Assembly: GCA_017473105.1 (NCBI GenBank)
Contig: JAFUNE010000014.1
Coordinates: 1-39,009 of the forward strand
From: Bacilli bacterium
Lineage (GTDB): Bacteria > Bacillota_I > Bacilli_A > RF39 > UBA660
Length of the DNA: 39,009 nucleotides
Direction: 5' to 3'
Shown here: positions 16,306 through 24,303 of the stretch, piece after piece
Position numbering within the stretch: position 1 is the first letter of the stretch
Layout of the letters: each line of letters opens with the position of its first letter
Program-made: the position numbers and the translations under genes
Notes under the pieces: generated by a model
The model's database searches: none
The model's input: only the letters and a program-made list of their open reading frames with translations
Told to the model about the DNA's origin: nothing

Positions 16306-16561
16306 CACAACAAACATATATTTAAAATATTAATTACACAAAAATGTGTTAGATAAATACTTATAGAATAAGGATTGTTAAAGAATTTTGTGTAATAAAT
16401 GTGTTAATTTTGCAAGTGCAAAATAAGTTTGTCCCTACAAGGAAGCCTTTATTTATAAAGGTTTCTTTTTATTGTGGGGACATCTTCTTATGCTCTTAAA
16501 TATTTTATATATAAAATAGAACCAAGTTGTGCAAAAAATACACAAAGAGAGGAGTGATTTT
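16306..16561. other. oriT: Candidate oriT / relaxosome operator region
   Basis: 256 bp without a gene, immediately before the RHH and relaxase genes. It holds ATTACACAAAA (16333-16343) and its inverted copy TTTTGTGTAAT (16386-16396); direct copies of AAATGTGTTA (16342-16351, 16397-16406); the palindrome ATTTTGCA-AG-TGCAAAAT (16407-16424); an outer pair GTCCCTACAA (16431-16440) and TTGTGGGGAC (16472-16481); an inner hairpin GAAGCCTTTA-TTTA-TAAAGGTTTC (16442-16465) with T5; and TTGTG/CACAA (16527-16545). Density, nesting and position suit an oriT. The inner hairpin can also terminate transcription from the M23 gene. The nic site cannot be placed. Confidence 0.7.
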
Positions 16562-16753
16562 ATGAATACAAAAGAACTAAAATTATATGTACCAGAAAGA
16601 TTAAAAAATAGAATTATAATGTTAGCTAACGAGAAAGGTTTTACTATAAATAAAATGAGTAATTATTTATTAGAAAAAGGTCTTTATAAATTATTAGAAG
16701 AAGAAAGTGATTATGGAAAACCACTTAATAAAAAATCTAAGGAGAAACAATAA
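16562..16753 (+). CDS. Relaxosome auxiliary protein, ribbon-helix-helix type (first)
   Basis: 63 aa. ATG 16562 is 7 nt from GGAG (16551-16554); an upstream in-frame start at 16529 would include that site. The beta-strand TKELKLYVPERLKNRIIMLA and two helices (KGFTINKMSNYLLEKGLYKLL) fit a ribbon-helix-helix DNA-binding dimer. Two small auxiliary genes between oriT and relaxase resemble the aux1/aux2 layout described for pLS20-type MobL plasmids. It probably binds the repeats at 16333-16545 and helps the relaxase load. It also may repress its own operon. Confidence 0.7.
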   Translation: MNTKELKLYVPERLKNRIIMLANEKGFTINKMSNYLLEKGLYKLLEEESDYGKPLNKKSKEKQ

Positions 16754-16754
16754 A

Positions 16755-17069
16755 ATGGCAAGAGCAAATATAACTATTAGTGATGATTTATTTTTTAAAA
16801 TTAAAGATTACGCAGAAATAAGAAAATTAAGATTTTCTAAAGCAATAGAAGAACTTGCTTATTTAGGATTAGATACATTAAATGATAAAAAAAATTATGA
16901 ACTACAAATGGAATTGTTTAATAAGATACTAGGAAACGAAAAATATATAACAATACTATTAGAACAATTTTATTCTGATATGTATATGGAAGCAAAAACT
17001 AATCCAAAAAACAACGAAGGGTTAAAAACTATAAAAAACAAATTTTATAAAAAAGATTTCGATGATTAA
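16755..17069 (+). CDS. Relaxosome auxiliary protein, ribbon-helix-helix type (second)
   Basis: 104 aa. ATG 16755 follows AAGGAGA; the in-frame start at 16707 lies within the previous gene and lacks a site. The N-terminus (ARANITISDDLFFKIKDYA, then KLRFSKAIEELAYLGLDTL) is a ribbon-helix-helix motif of CopG/MetJ type. The C-terminal 50 residues are helical and basic. It overlaps the relaxase by 8 bp. Together with the first RHH protein it would form the relaxosome at the adjacent repeats. Which protein binds which repeat is unknown. Confidence 0.72.
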   Translation: MARANITISDDLFFKIKDYAEIRKLRFSKAIEELAYLGLDTLNDKKNYELQMELFNKILGNEKYITILLEQFYSDMYMEAKTNPKNNEGLKTIKNKFYKKDFDD

Positions 17070-18348
17070 TACAGCTGATATTGTTGTAAAAAACAAATAT
17101 ACTCCTAGTTATAAAAATCTTAATTTCATGTATAATACTAAAGCTAAAGTTCACAGTTCAACAATGAATATGTTTGATTATTATTCTGATTTAAAGAAAA
17201 AAGCATTTTATATGTTAGATTATTTTTCTGGAGAAATAGGTAAAGAAGAAAAAATGAATATAGTATTTGAAGATGGACATTATGCTACTCAAGAAGAAAT
17301 AAATAAAAGAAAAAAACAATATGAAAAATATATCGAAAATTCAAATATTTATAAGTTAATTATTTCATTTCCTGAGGGATACTTGGAACAAAATGCAGAT
17401 ATAAAAAAATTCGAACAGAATCTAGCCAAAGATATTATTCCAACATTTTTAAAAAAATGTGGTTTCAAAGATATAAATAAAATGTCCTATCAATTCTCAT
17501 TGCATACAAATACAGATAACATGCATTATCATTTTTCTTTTGCGGAAAAACAACCAAATTATATAGGTAAACATAATAAAATATCATATCGATTTAAAGG
17601 TGAGTTATCACAAGAAGAATTAAAATTCTTTAAAAACGAAATACTGCATTATATAAAGAAAGAAAAAGTATTTACACCATTATTGATAGAAACTAATCAA
17701 GAAATAAATAAGCTAAAGAGTTATTTTAATCCCAAAGATCAAAATTATATTTTAAATAATAAAGAAGATATCTTATTAGAAGATAAAATAATGCGATTAG
17801 GTAAGAGTTTAGACGAAAGAAGAACAAATACTAATCGAATTAAGTTTAATTCTATAAAAGACAAAGAAATAGTAAAATTAACGAAAGAAATAAAAAAAGA
17901 AATATTTAAATCAAACAATAAAGAACTAAACAAAGATTATAAATCATTTTTATCGAATCTATCAAAAATTAATAATTATTTTGATTCTCTTTCTTCTGAA
18001 AACCATATTCAATTTAAAGACTATTCTTTATCAAAGAAGAAAGAGGAATACTTAGATAATTATGTATATAATGCAATAGTAAATCATGCAATTTATAAAT
18101 ATAAGTATAATGGCAATAAAAATTTAAGTGAAAATGATTTATTACAAGAAATAATTTACAAACAATATAAAAAATCTAAAACAAAAAATAGATTTACAAT
18201 TTTAACCAATTATTTAAATAAAAATAAATATGAATACAAAAGACAGATAAATCAAGCTATAAGAAATATAAATCAGGAATTAGAAGAAGCTGAAAAAGAA
18301 TTTGATAAGTTATTTAAGTCAAATGAATATGAAAAAACAAGATTTTGA
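17062..18348 (+). CDS. mobL: MobL-type conjugative relaxase
   Basis: 428 aa. The N-terminal 230 residues follow the MobL pattern: FDYYSDLKKKAFYMLDYFSG, GHYATQEEINKRKKQ, YIENSNIYKLIISFPEGY, and the metal-binding motif LHTNTDNMHYHFSFAE with H148, H155 and H157 (His-x-His type). The order and spacing match pLS20-family relaxases. A candidate catalytic Tyr is among the N-terminal ones (Y24, Y40, Y41, Y50, Y54) but cannot be assigned by eye. The C-terminal half is Lys/Asn-rich and helical. It nicks oriT and pilots the strand to VirD4. It overlaps the second RHH gene. Confidence 0.88.
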   Translation: MINTADIVVKNKYTPSYKNLNFMYNTKAKVHSSTMNMFDYYSDLKKKAFYMLDYFSGEIGKEEKMNIVFEDGHYATQEEINKRKKQYEKYIENSNIYKLIISFPEGYLEQNADIKKFEQNLAKDIIPTFLKKCGFKDINKMSYQFSLHTNTDNMHYHFSFAEKQPNYIGKHNKISYRFKGELSQEELKFFKNEILHYIKKEKVFTPLLIETNQEINKLKSYFNPKDQNYILNNKEDILLEDKIMRLGKSLDERRTNTNRIKFNSIKDKEIVKLTKEIKKEIFKSNNKELNKDYKSFLSNLSKINNYFDSLSSENHIQFKDYSLSKKKEEYLDNYVYNAIVNHAIYKYKYNGNKNLSENDLLQEIIYKQYKKSKTKNRFTILTNYLNKNKYEYKRQINQAIRNINQELEEAEKEFDKLFKSNEYEKTRF

Positions 18349-18350
18349 TG

Positions 18351-18480
18351 TATAATTATAATTGTAATTTTACTCGCGAAAAAAACACTTCCTATTATTG
18401 AGGTGATATATATTTTTAAAATTAGTAAGAATATGAAAAAAATAAAAAAGTAGTGAAATTTAAAAGAAAGAGGAATTGCA
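18351..18480 (+). promoter_or_regulatory. -10 box and long leader of the 18481 gene
   Basis: TATAAT at 18351-18356 lies right after the relaxase stop codon, with a TG just before it. The leader is about 120 nt and includes GAGGTGATATAT at 18400 followed by a short open stretch (KISKNMKKIKK) with no standard start at the right distance. No clear -35 was found. Confidence 0.45.
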
Positions 18481-20139
18481 ATGGGTATTAAAAAGAAAGC
18501 AGCTGAAAAAGTAATTAAAACAATTGCTAAAAGTGTTTCAGTAGACAAAATAATTGATGGTACAATTAATAAAGTTACAAATAGTATAGAAAAAGGTATA
18601 TCTGAAGGTGTTAAAACTATAGCAAATAAGAAAAAAAATAAAATCGAAGATATAAAAAACTACAAAGTAAAAAATAATACAGAAGATATAATAAATTTTT
18701 TTATAGAAGCAAAAAAAAATATAAAAGATAAAAATATCGATGAAGAAGAATACAAAATGTGGTTCTTAAAAATAGAAGAGGTATATGAAAAAGCTGAAGA
18801 AATAATAACCGATAAGAAAAGTTTAAATAAAATAACAAGAAAATACGAAGAATTAAAAAGAGAAAAGAAAATAAAAAATATTTGGTGGATTATTTTTGTT
18901 GTATTTTATGTGTTTTTAGGAGGATGTCTATTATTTGGGCTAAATGGTAATTTTTTAACAGGATTAGGAATCAGTATATTATTAAGTTCAGTTATTATAT
19001 TTGTATATTTTAATATAGATTTTGGTAATATCAAAAGAAGTATAAAAAATTTTGAATTTAAAGAAACAACAGAAAACATACTATGTGTAACAGCTGGTTC
19101 TCTATCAATTTTATTAATCATATTTGGTCTTTTTAATTATTATGAAAATAAAAATGCTGAAAACGAATCTTATAACAATTATTATGATGAAGATGTTGAA
19201 AAGTTCGGTGTATCAATTGATGTAAACTTTAAAGATAATGTATTATTTAATAAATGTGATGTTACTGTACAAGTATATGATGAAGAAGAACATTTTAAAC
19301 ATGGTGAGGATAAAACCTTTAATATAAACCTGCCTAAAGGTACTCATAAAATTGAATTTATTAGTAATGACGACAATGAAACAGAAAAATTAGAAATTAA
19401 TGGAGATACAAAAGTAAAATATAAACTTGAATGCCTCTCTGGAGGAATAGAGGTAAGCCAAATTTCTAAAAAAGATATCAAAGAAAAAGATGATAACGAT
19501 AATAAAGAAGAAACAAACGATATAGAAGATAACGAAGATAAAAAGGAAGAAATAAGTGATAAAAAAGAAAATATTACAATTGGCGAAACAAAAACAGGAA
19601 CTGAAAGTAATATTGATTATAAAACATATTTTACTGATAATGGAGAAATGATCATTATTGCGACTAATAATAATTCGAAAAATGTAGATATAGACGTTGA
19701 AGTTGAATTCTATGATAAAAATAAAAAATTAGTTGGTGTTGAATCAGATAGTATAACAGCTTCGTCTAAGGAAAGTGAATTTTCATTAGATTTTAAAGAC
19801 ATTCCCAAATCTTACGATTCATATAAAATCTATATTGATGTTGAAGAAACTGATGCATCATCATATACAAAAGTTTTAAAAGCAGAATCTGAAAAATCAG
19901 AAGAAAAAGTAGTAGTACAAATAAAAAATACAACTGATAAGGAAATAGAATATATCAAAGCTAGCATCATATTTTATAAAGGCGAAAAAATTGTAGGATA
20001 TGATTATTCGTTGGATGAAGAAATTAAACCAGATAGGTCAGCAAATTTTGAATTTGATTATCCATTTGATGAAAATTTAGAAAACATTGAATTTGATAAT
20101 TATGAAATATACATAAATGAAGCATATATTAGTGAGTAA
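18481..20139 (+). CDS. Three-TM membrane protein with extracellular beta-rich domains
   Basis: 552 aa. The cytoplasmic N-terminus (1-130) is helical and charged, with a possible coiled coil. Membrane segments lie near 131-150, 155-176 and 200-219, placing the C-terminus outside. Outside are a PEGA-like beta domain (about 240-325, INLPKGTHKIEFIS), an acidic linker rich in Asp/Glu/Lys, and two FxLYD-like beta domains (about 375-460 and 470-552). AGAGGAAT precedes ATG. Its place between relaxase and polymerase genes suggests a T4SS surface or scaffold part; no VirB8-like protein is otherwise seen, but nothing shows a VirB8 fold here. The function is unrecognised. Confidence 0.6.
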   Translation: MGIKKKAAEKVIKTIAKSVSVDKIIDGTINKVTNSIEKGISEGVKTIANKKKNKIEDIKNYKVKNNTEDIINFFIEAKKNIKDKNIDEEEYKMWFLKIEEVYEKAEEIITDKKSLNKITRKYEELKREKKIKNIWWIIFVVFYVFLGGCLLFGLNGNFLTGLGISILLSSVIIFVYFNIDFGNIKRSIKNFEFKETTENILCVTAGSLSILLIIFGLFNYYENKNAENESYNNYYDEDVEKFGVSIDVNFKDNVLFNKCDVTVQVYDEEEHFKHGEDKTFNINLPKGTHKIEFISNDDNETEKLEINGDTKVKYKLECLSGGIEVSQISKKDIKEKDDNDNKEETNDIEDNEDKKEEISDKKENITIGETKTGTESNIDYKTYFTDNGEMIIIATNNNSKNVDIDVEVEFYDKNKKLVGVESDSITASSKESEFSLDFKDIPKSYDSYKIYIDVEETDASSYTKVLKAESEKSEEKVVVQIKNTTDKEIEYIKASIIFYKGEKIVGYDYSLDEEIKPDRSANFEFDYPFDENLENIEFDNYEIYINEAYISE

Positions 20140-20154
20140 TAATTATTGAAATTG

Positions 20155-20181
20155 AAAAAACAGACTTTGGTCTGTTTTTTT
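20155..20181 (+). terminator. Strong terminator after the 18481 gene
   Basis: AAAAAACAGAC (20155-20165), loop TTTG, GTCTGTTTTTT (20170-20180): a perfect stem ending in a T tract. Confidence 0.88.
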
Positions 20182-20219
20182 ATGAAAGCAATTTAATTAA
20201 AAAATTAATATCTGTTCGC

Positions 20220-20248
20220 TATACAAGAACCTTTGTTCGTAGTATAAT
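20220..20248 (+). promoter_or_regulatory. LexA (SOS) box in the promoter of the Y-polymerase gene
   Basis: AGAACCTTTGTTCG (20226-20239) matches the Gram-positive LexA/DinR consensus CGAACNNNNGTTCG at 13 of 14 positions, counting the Ns. It lies in the 17-bp spacer between TATACA (20220-20225) and TATAAT (20243-20248), so a bound repressor would block the polymerase. An extra half-site GTTCG is at 20214-20218. Confidence 0.8.
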
Positions 20249-20264
20249 GTATAAGGTGATTAGT

Positions 20265-21767
20265 ATGGAGAGAGTATACTTATGTATCGATTTAAAAAGT
20301 TTCTACGCATCAGTTGAATGTAGAGAAAGAAATTTAGATCCAATGAATACTAATTTGGTTGTTGCGGACGAATCAAGGACAGAAAAAACAGTGTGCCTAG
20401 CCATAAGTCCTACAATGAAACAATATGGATTAGGTGGTAGAGCTAGACTATACGAAGTGCTGCAAAAAGCAAGAGAAGTTAATTATCAAAGAAAGAAAGC
20501 AAATAAATATAAACCATTTAGTAAAAAATCTTTTCTGGATAATGAACTAAAAAACGATAACAGTTTAGAATTAGATTTTATAATTGCATCACCTCAAATG
20601 AAGAAATATATGGATTATAGTACAAAAATTTATAATGTTTATTTAAAGTATATTGCTCCAGAAGACATATATGTATATTCAATAGATGAGGTGTTTTGCG
20701 ATTTAACTAATTATTTAAAACATTATAATATGACTGCTAAAGAATTAGTAATTAAAATGATTCACGATGTATATAAAACTACTGGTATTACAGCTACTGC
20801 AGGAATTGGTACAAATATGTATCTAGCTAAAGTTGCAATGGACATTGTTGCAAAACATGCAGATGCAGATGAATATGGTGTAAGACTAGCAGAAATAGAC
20901 GAAATAGGTTATAGAAAATTATTATGGAATCATAAACCTTTAACGTCATTTTGGAGAGTTGGGCAAGGATATGCTAAAAAGTTAGAATCTAAAGGATTAT
21001 ATACTATGGGTGATATAGCAAGATGCTCGTTAAATAATGAGGATTTACTTTATAAAATGTTTGGAGTAAATGCAGAATTATTAATTGATCATGCATGGGG
21101 ATGGGAACCTTGTACAATAAAAGATGTTAAATCATATAAACCAACAACAAACAGTGTTAGTTCAGGTCAAGTTTTACATTGTCCATATGAATATAAAAAA
21201 GCAAGATTAATTGTTAAAGAAATGTCTGATTTACTTGCACTAGACTTAGTTGCTAAAAATTTAGTTACAAATCAACTAGTCATTACTATCGGATATGATA
21301 TAGATAATTTAACGATTCCAGAAATTAAAGCTAAATATGATGGAGACATAACATTAGATCACTATGGTAGAGAAGTTCCAAAACATGCACATGGAACAAT
21401 CAATTTAGACCATTATACTTCTTCGTCTAAAACAATAATGGAATATATGTTAAAACTATTTGATAGAGTAATTAATAAAGATTTATTGATTAGAAGAGTT
21501 AATATAGTTGCTAATAATGTAGTAAAACCTGAAAGTGTAAAAAACAAACCAATAGTCCAGCAATTTGATTTATTTTCAAATAATGAAGAACAAGAAAAAT
21601 TAAAAAGAAAAGAACTTGAAGACGAAAAAGAAGAAAAGAAAGTTCAAGAAGTTCTATTAAACATTAAATCTAGATTTGGTAAAAATGCAATACTAAAAGG
21701 AATGAATTTAGAAGAGGGTGGAACTACAATAGAAAGAAATGGACAAGTAGGAGGTCATAAAGGTTAA
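20265..21767 (+). CDS. Y-family translesion DNA polymerase (UvrX/UmuC-like)
   Basis: 500 aa. ATG 20265 is used because ATG 20247 overlaps the -10 box and AAGGTGAT precedes 20265. Palm motifs are CIDLKSFYASVEC (metal Asp9) and SIDEVFCDL (D141, E142). The thumb/HhH region includes TAGIGTNMYLAKVAMD. A clamp-binding motif QQFDLF lies near 431-436. The C-terminus RFGKNAILKGMNL with RNGQVGGHKG is typical of UvrX proteins of Bacillota mobile elements. It copies damaged DNA and can cause mutations under SOS; the LexA box fits. It overlaps yolD-like by 1 bp. Confidence 0.93.
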   Translation: MERVYLCIDLKSFYASVECRERNLDPMNTNLVVADESRTEKTVCLAISPTMKQYGLGGRARLYEVLQKAREVNYQRKKANKYKPFSKKSFLDNELKNDNSLELDFIIASPQMKKYMDYSTKIYNVYLKYIAPEDIYVYSIDEVFCDLTNYLKHYNMTAKELVIKMIHDVYKTTGITATAGIGTNMYLAKVAMDIVAKHADADEYGVRLAEIDEIGYRKLLWNHKPLTSFWRVGQGYAKKLESKGLYTMGDIARCSLNNEDLLYKMFGVNAELLIDHAWGWEPCTIKDVKSYKPTTNSVSSGQVLHCPYEYKKARLIVKEMSDLLALDLVAKNLVTNQLVITIGYDIDNLTIPEIKAKYDGDITLDHYGREVPKHAHGTINLDHYTSSSKTIMEYMLKLFDRVINKDLLIRRVNIVANNVVKPESVKNKPIVQQFDLFSNNEEQEKLKRKELEDEKEEKKVQEVLLNIKSRFGKNAILKGMNLEEGGTTIERNGQVGGHKG

Positions 21768-22189
21768 TGAACAAGAATTATGATGATATTATAAATTTAC
21801 CTCATTATGTATCAAAAAAAAGACCACAAATGAGTATAGAAGCTCGTTCTGCCCAATTTGCGCCTTTTGCAGCTTTAACGGGATATGATGAACAAGTTAA
21901 AGAAACAGCAAGATTAACAAATAAAAAAATAGAATTAGAGGAAGGTCAAAAGGAAATATTAAACAATAAACTATTATATATATTAGAAAATATTAATTCG
22001 AAGCCAGAAATCACATTTACTTATTTTGTAAAGGATAATAAAAAATCTGGTGGTAAATATATAGACAAAACTGGAATAATTAGAAAAATTGATATGATTG
22101 AACAATACATACAATTCACTGATAAATCTAAGATTGATATAAACGATGTATTATCAATAGAGTCAGAATTATTTTCTAGTTATGAGTAA
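21767..22189 (+). CDS. YolD-like protein
   Basis: 140 aa. The signature KKRPQMSIEARSAQFAPFAAL, shortened here to RPQMSIEARSAQFAPFAAL, is the YolD-like core and is followed by a YDEQVKETAR helix and a beta-rich second half. YolD family proteins accompany UvrX/YqjW-type Y-polymerases in Bacillota and are thought to regulate or assist them. It overlaps the polymerase stop (TAATG) and shares its SOS promoter. A terminator follows within 8 bp. Confidence 0.87.
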   Translation: MNKNYDDIINLPHYVSKKRPQMSIEARSAQFAPFAALTGYDEQVKETARLTNKKIELEEGQKEILNNKLLYILENINSKPEITFTYFVKDNKKSGGKYIDKTGIIRKIDMIEQYIQFTDKSKIDINDVLSIESELFSSYE

Positions 22190-22196
22190 CAAATTA

Positions 22197-22221
22197 CAAT
22201 ATCAAAATTGATATTGTTTTT
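22197..22221 (+). terminator. Terminator after the yolD-like gene
   Basis: CAATATCAA-AA-TTGATATTG (22197-22216) followed by TTTTT. Confidence 0.85.
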
Positions 22222-22239
22222 AATTATATGGAGGTATTT

Positions 22240-24201
22240 ATGAATTTAGAATTATTAATAATATTGATAATAATGATTGTATTCATTATTATTTTTTTGT
22301 ATATAGAACCATTATTTATAAAACATAAAGTCAAAAATAGTAATGAATATGGTAGTGCAAGATTTAGTACTCTAAATGAAATTAAAAAGAACTTTAAGTC
22401 AGAAAACATAAATAATATAAAAGAAGCTGGATTTCCAGTTTCTTTTAGTAATGATTTGAAAACTATATATTTTGATAGAGAAACACCACATTATGTTTAT
22501 CTAGGTTCTACAGGAAGTGGTAAATCTGTAACGGCAGTTATACCTACATGTTCTTTTATAGCACACGCAAAGAAGAAAAGAAGCGTTTTTATAACTGATC
22601 CAAAAGGAGAAATATTTAATACAACTTCCCAAATGTTTAGAAATAACGGATATAAAATAATTACAATAGATTTTAGACACCCTGAATTATCAACTAAAAT
22701 AAATATATTAGAACCGATAATAATTGAATACGAAAAATATATAAAATATGGAAAAGAATATGATTTAACTAAAAATATAGAAATAGGCAATAAAGCAATG
22801 AGTGCTTTGGCAGAGACAAATAGATTAATAAGTTCATTAGCAACGATGATAATGACAGATAAAGTTGAAGCTAAGGATCCTTTTTGGAATAATTCTGCAA
22901 AAAATTTACTAGAAGGATTAATTGGATTATTCTTAGAAGAATATAAAGATAACAAAATAAAAAGAGAACAAATAACAATGACTTCAATACGTAAATTTCA
23001 AAATAGTTCCATGGAAACAAAGAACTTTAAGAAATTTAAAGAATATATCAATTCAAAACCTTATGGTTCAAAATCAAAAGATGCTCTTATATCAATTTTA
23101 TCAGCCTCAGATAATACATATAAAAGTATAACAGCTGTGTTTGGCGAGAAGATGAATATATATGATGATATTAATGTTGCAAATGTAACAAGCATATCTG
23201 AATTTGAGTTAAACAATTTGGGCAAAGAGCCTACCGCATTATATGTAATAGTACCAGATGAAGATAAAGTATATTACACATTAGTAACAATAATAGTAGG
23301 ATTGTTATATAAGGAACTAGTAAAATTAGCTAACAGTTATGAAACGAAAAAACTACCATATGAAATAGATTTTATATTAGATGAATTTGCAAACTGTCCA
23401 CCATTAGCAGATATAGAGTCATTAGTATCAGTTGCTAGATCAAGAGGTATGCATTTTCACTTCTTTATTCAATCTTTTAGTCAATTGAATAACATATATG
23501 GTAAAGAAGTAGCACAAATTATTATGGATAACTGTGGTTTGATATATTTAAAAACAAATACTGAAGAAACTGCAGAAGCTATTTCTAAACGATTAGGGAA
23601 GAAAACCATAGAATCAGGTAGCATAAGACAGTCAGTATCACTTTTAGATTATAACGGAGATAAAACTACAAATTTAATTGGTAGAGATTTAATGACACCT
23701 GAAGAAGTTATGAGTTTGCATTATAAAACTATAATTTTCCCAATAATTGGATATCCAATTTTTAGAGATACAGTAATATATAAAAAATTTTCTTGTTACG
23801 AGAAAGGTACAATAGAAAGAATATTAAATCCATTGAAAGATTTATCAAATACATATTTTACTGTAGAACAAATAAAATACGATTCAAAAAGCAATGCAGT
23901 AGGCACAGAAAAAGAACTATTTGAAGAAATGGCTTTACAAGATAAAAAATTATTAAAGCCAATAGAGCAACTAATAAAAAAAATATTTAAACAAGATATT
24001 GATTTAAGATATAACCAAGAAGCAAATTACAGGATTTATATTCAAGTAACTTTAAATAGGAAATTAAATATGCAAGAGCAAACATTATTAAAATATAAAA
24101 TAAAAAATAATATGTATAAAACTGAGATTATAGAGCAAAAGGATAAAACTATAATAAATATTCATAATATTAATCCATTAGAACAAGAAATAACAAAATA
24201 A
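22240..24201 (+). CDS. virD4: VirD4/TraG type IV coupling protein
   Basis: 653 aa. ATG 22240 is preceded by GGAGG; the in-frame ATG at 22228 is part of that site. One N-terminal membrane helix (about 2-21) is followed by GSARFSTLNEIKKNF, the Walker A STGSGKS (90-96), SVFITDPKGEIFN, and the Walker B FILDEFANCPPLADIE near 379-394, then SVARSRGMHFHFFIQSFSQL. These are hallmark VirD4/TraG motifs. The C-terminal 100 residues are a basic, element-specific tail likely to contact the relaxase. It links the relaxosome to the VirB4 channel. Confidence 0.95.
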   Translation: MNLELLIILIIMIVFIIIFLYIEPLFIKHKVKNSNEYGSARFSTLNEIKKNFKSENINNIKEAGFPVSFSNDLKTIYFDRETPHYVYLGSTGSGKSVTAVIPTCSFIAHAKKKRSVFITDPKGEIFNTTSQMFRNNGYKIITIDFRHPELSTKINILEPIIIEYEKYIKYGKEYDLTKNIEIGNKAMSALAETNRLISSLATMIMTDKVEAKDPFWNNSAKNLLEGLIGLFLEEYKDNKIKREQITMTSIRKFQNSSMETKNFKKFKEYINSKPYGSKSKDALISILSASDNTYKSITAVFGEKMNIYDDINVANVTSISEFELNNLGKEPTALYVIVPDEDKVYYTLVTIIVGLLYKELVKLANSYETKKLPYEIDFILDEFANCPPLADIESLVSVARSRGMHFHFFIQSFSQLNNIYGKEVAQIIMDNCGLIYLKTNTEETAEAISKRLGKKTIESGSIRQSVSLLDYNGDKTTNLIGRDLMTPEEVMSLHYKTIIFPIIGYPIFRDTVIYKKFSCYEKGTIERILNPLKDLSNTYFTVEQIKYDSKSNAVGTEKELFEEMALQDKKLLKPIEQLIKKIFKQDIDLRYNQEANYRIYIQVTLNRKLNMQEQTLLKYKIKNNMYKTEIIEQKDKTIINIHNINPLEQEITK

Positions 24202-24253
24202 TCCTTTTTATCATATTAATTTAAGCGTATGTAAATAATTTTTAATATTTTTG

Positions 24254-24262
24254 TGATATAAT
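24254..24262 (+). promoter_or_regulatory. Extended -10 promoter for the SWIM gene
   Basis: TGATATAAT is an extended -10 (TGnTATAAT). It lies about 40 bp before the GTG start at 24304, with GAGGTG near 24293. This separates the cargo from virD4. Confidence 0.65.
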
Positions 24263-24303
24263 TATAATTGTAAAGTTAATGTGAATTAAGTCGAGGTGTT
24301 TTT

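Noticed and set aside
20247..20264. Earlier start for the Y-polymerase
   Set aside because: The ATG overlaps the -10 box; AAGGTGAT supports ATG 20265.
22497..22955. 152-residue minus-strand ORF
   Set aside because: It is antisense to the virD4 Walker A region, with no promoter or ribosome site.
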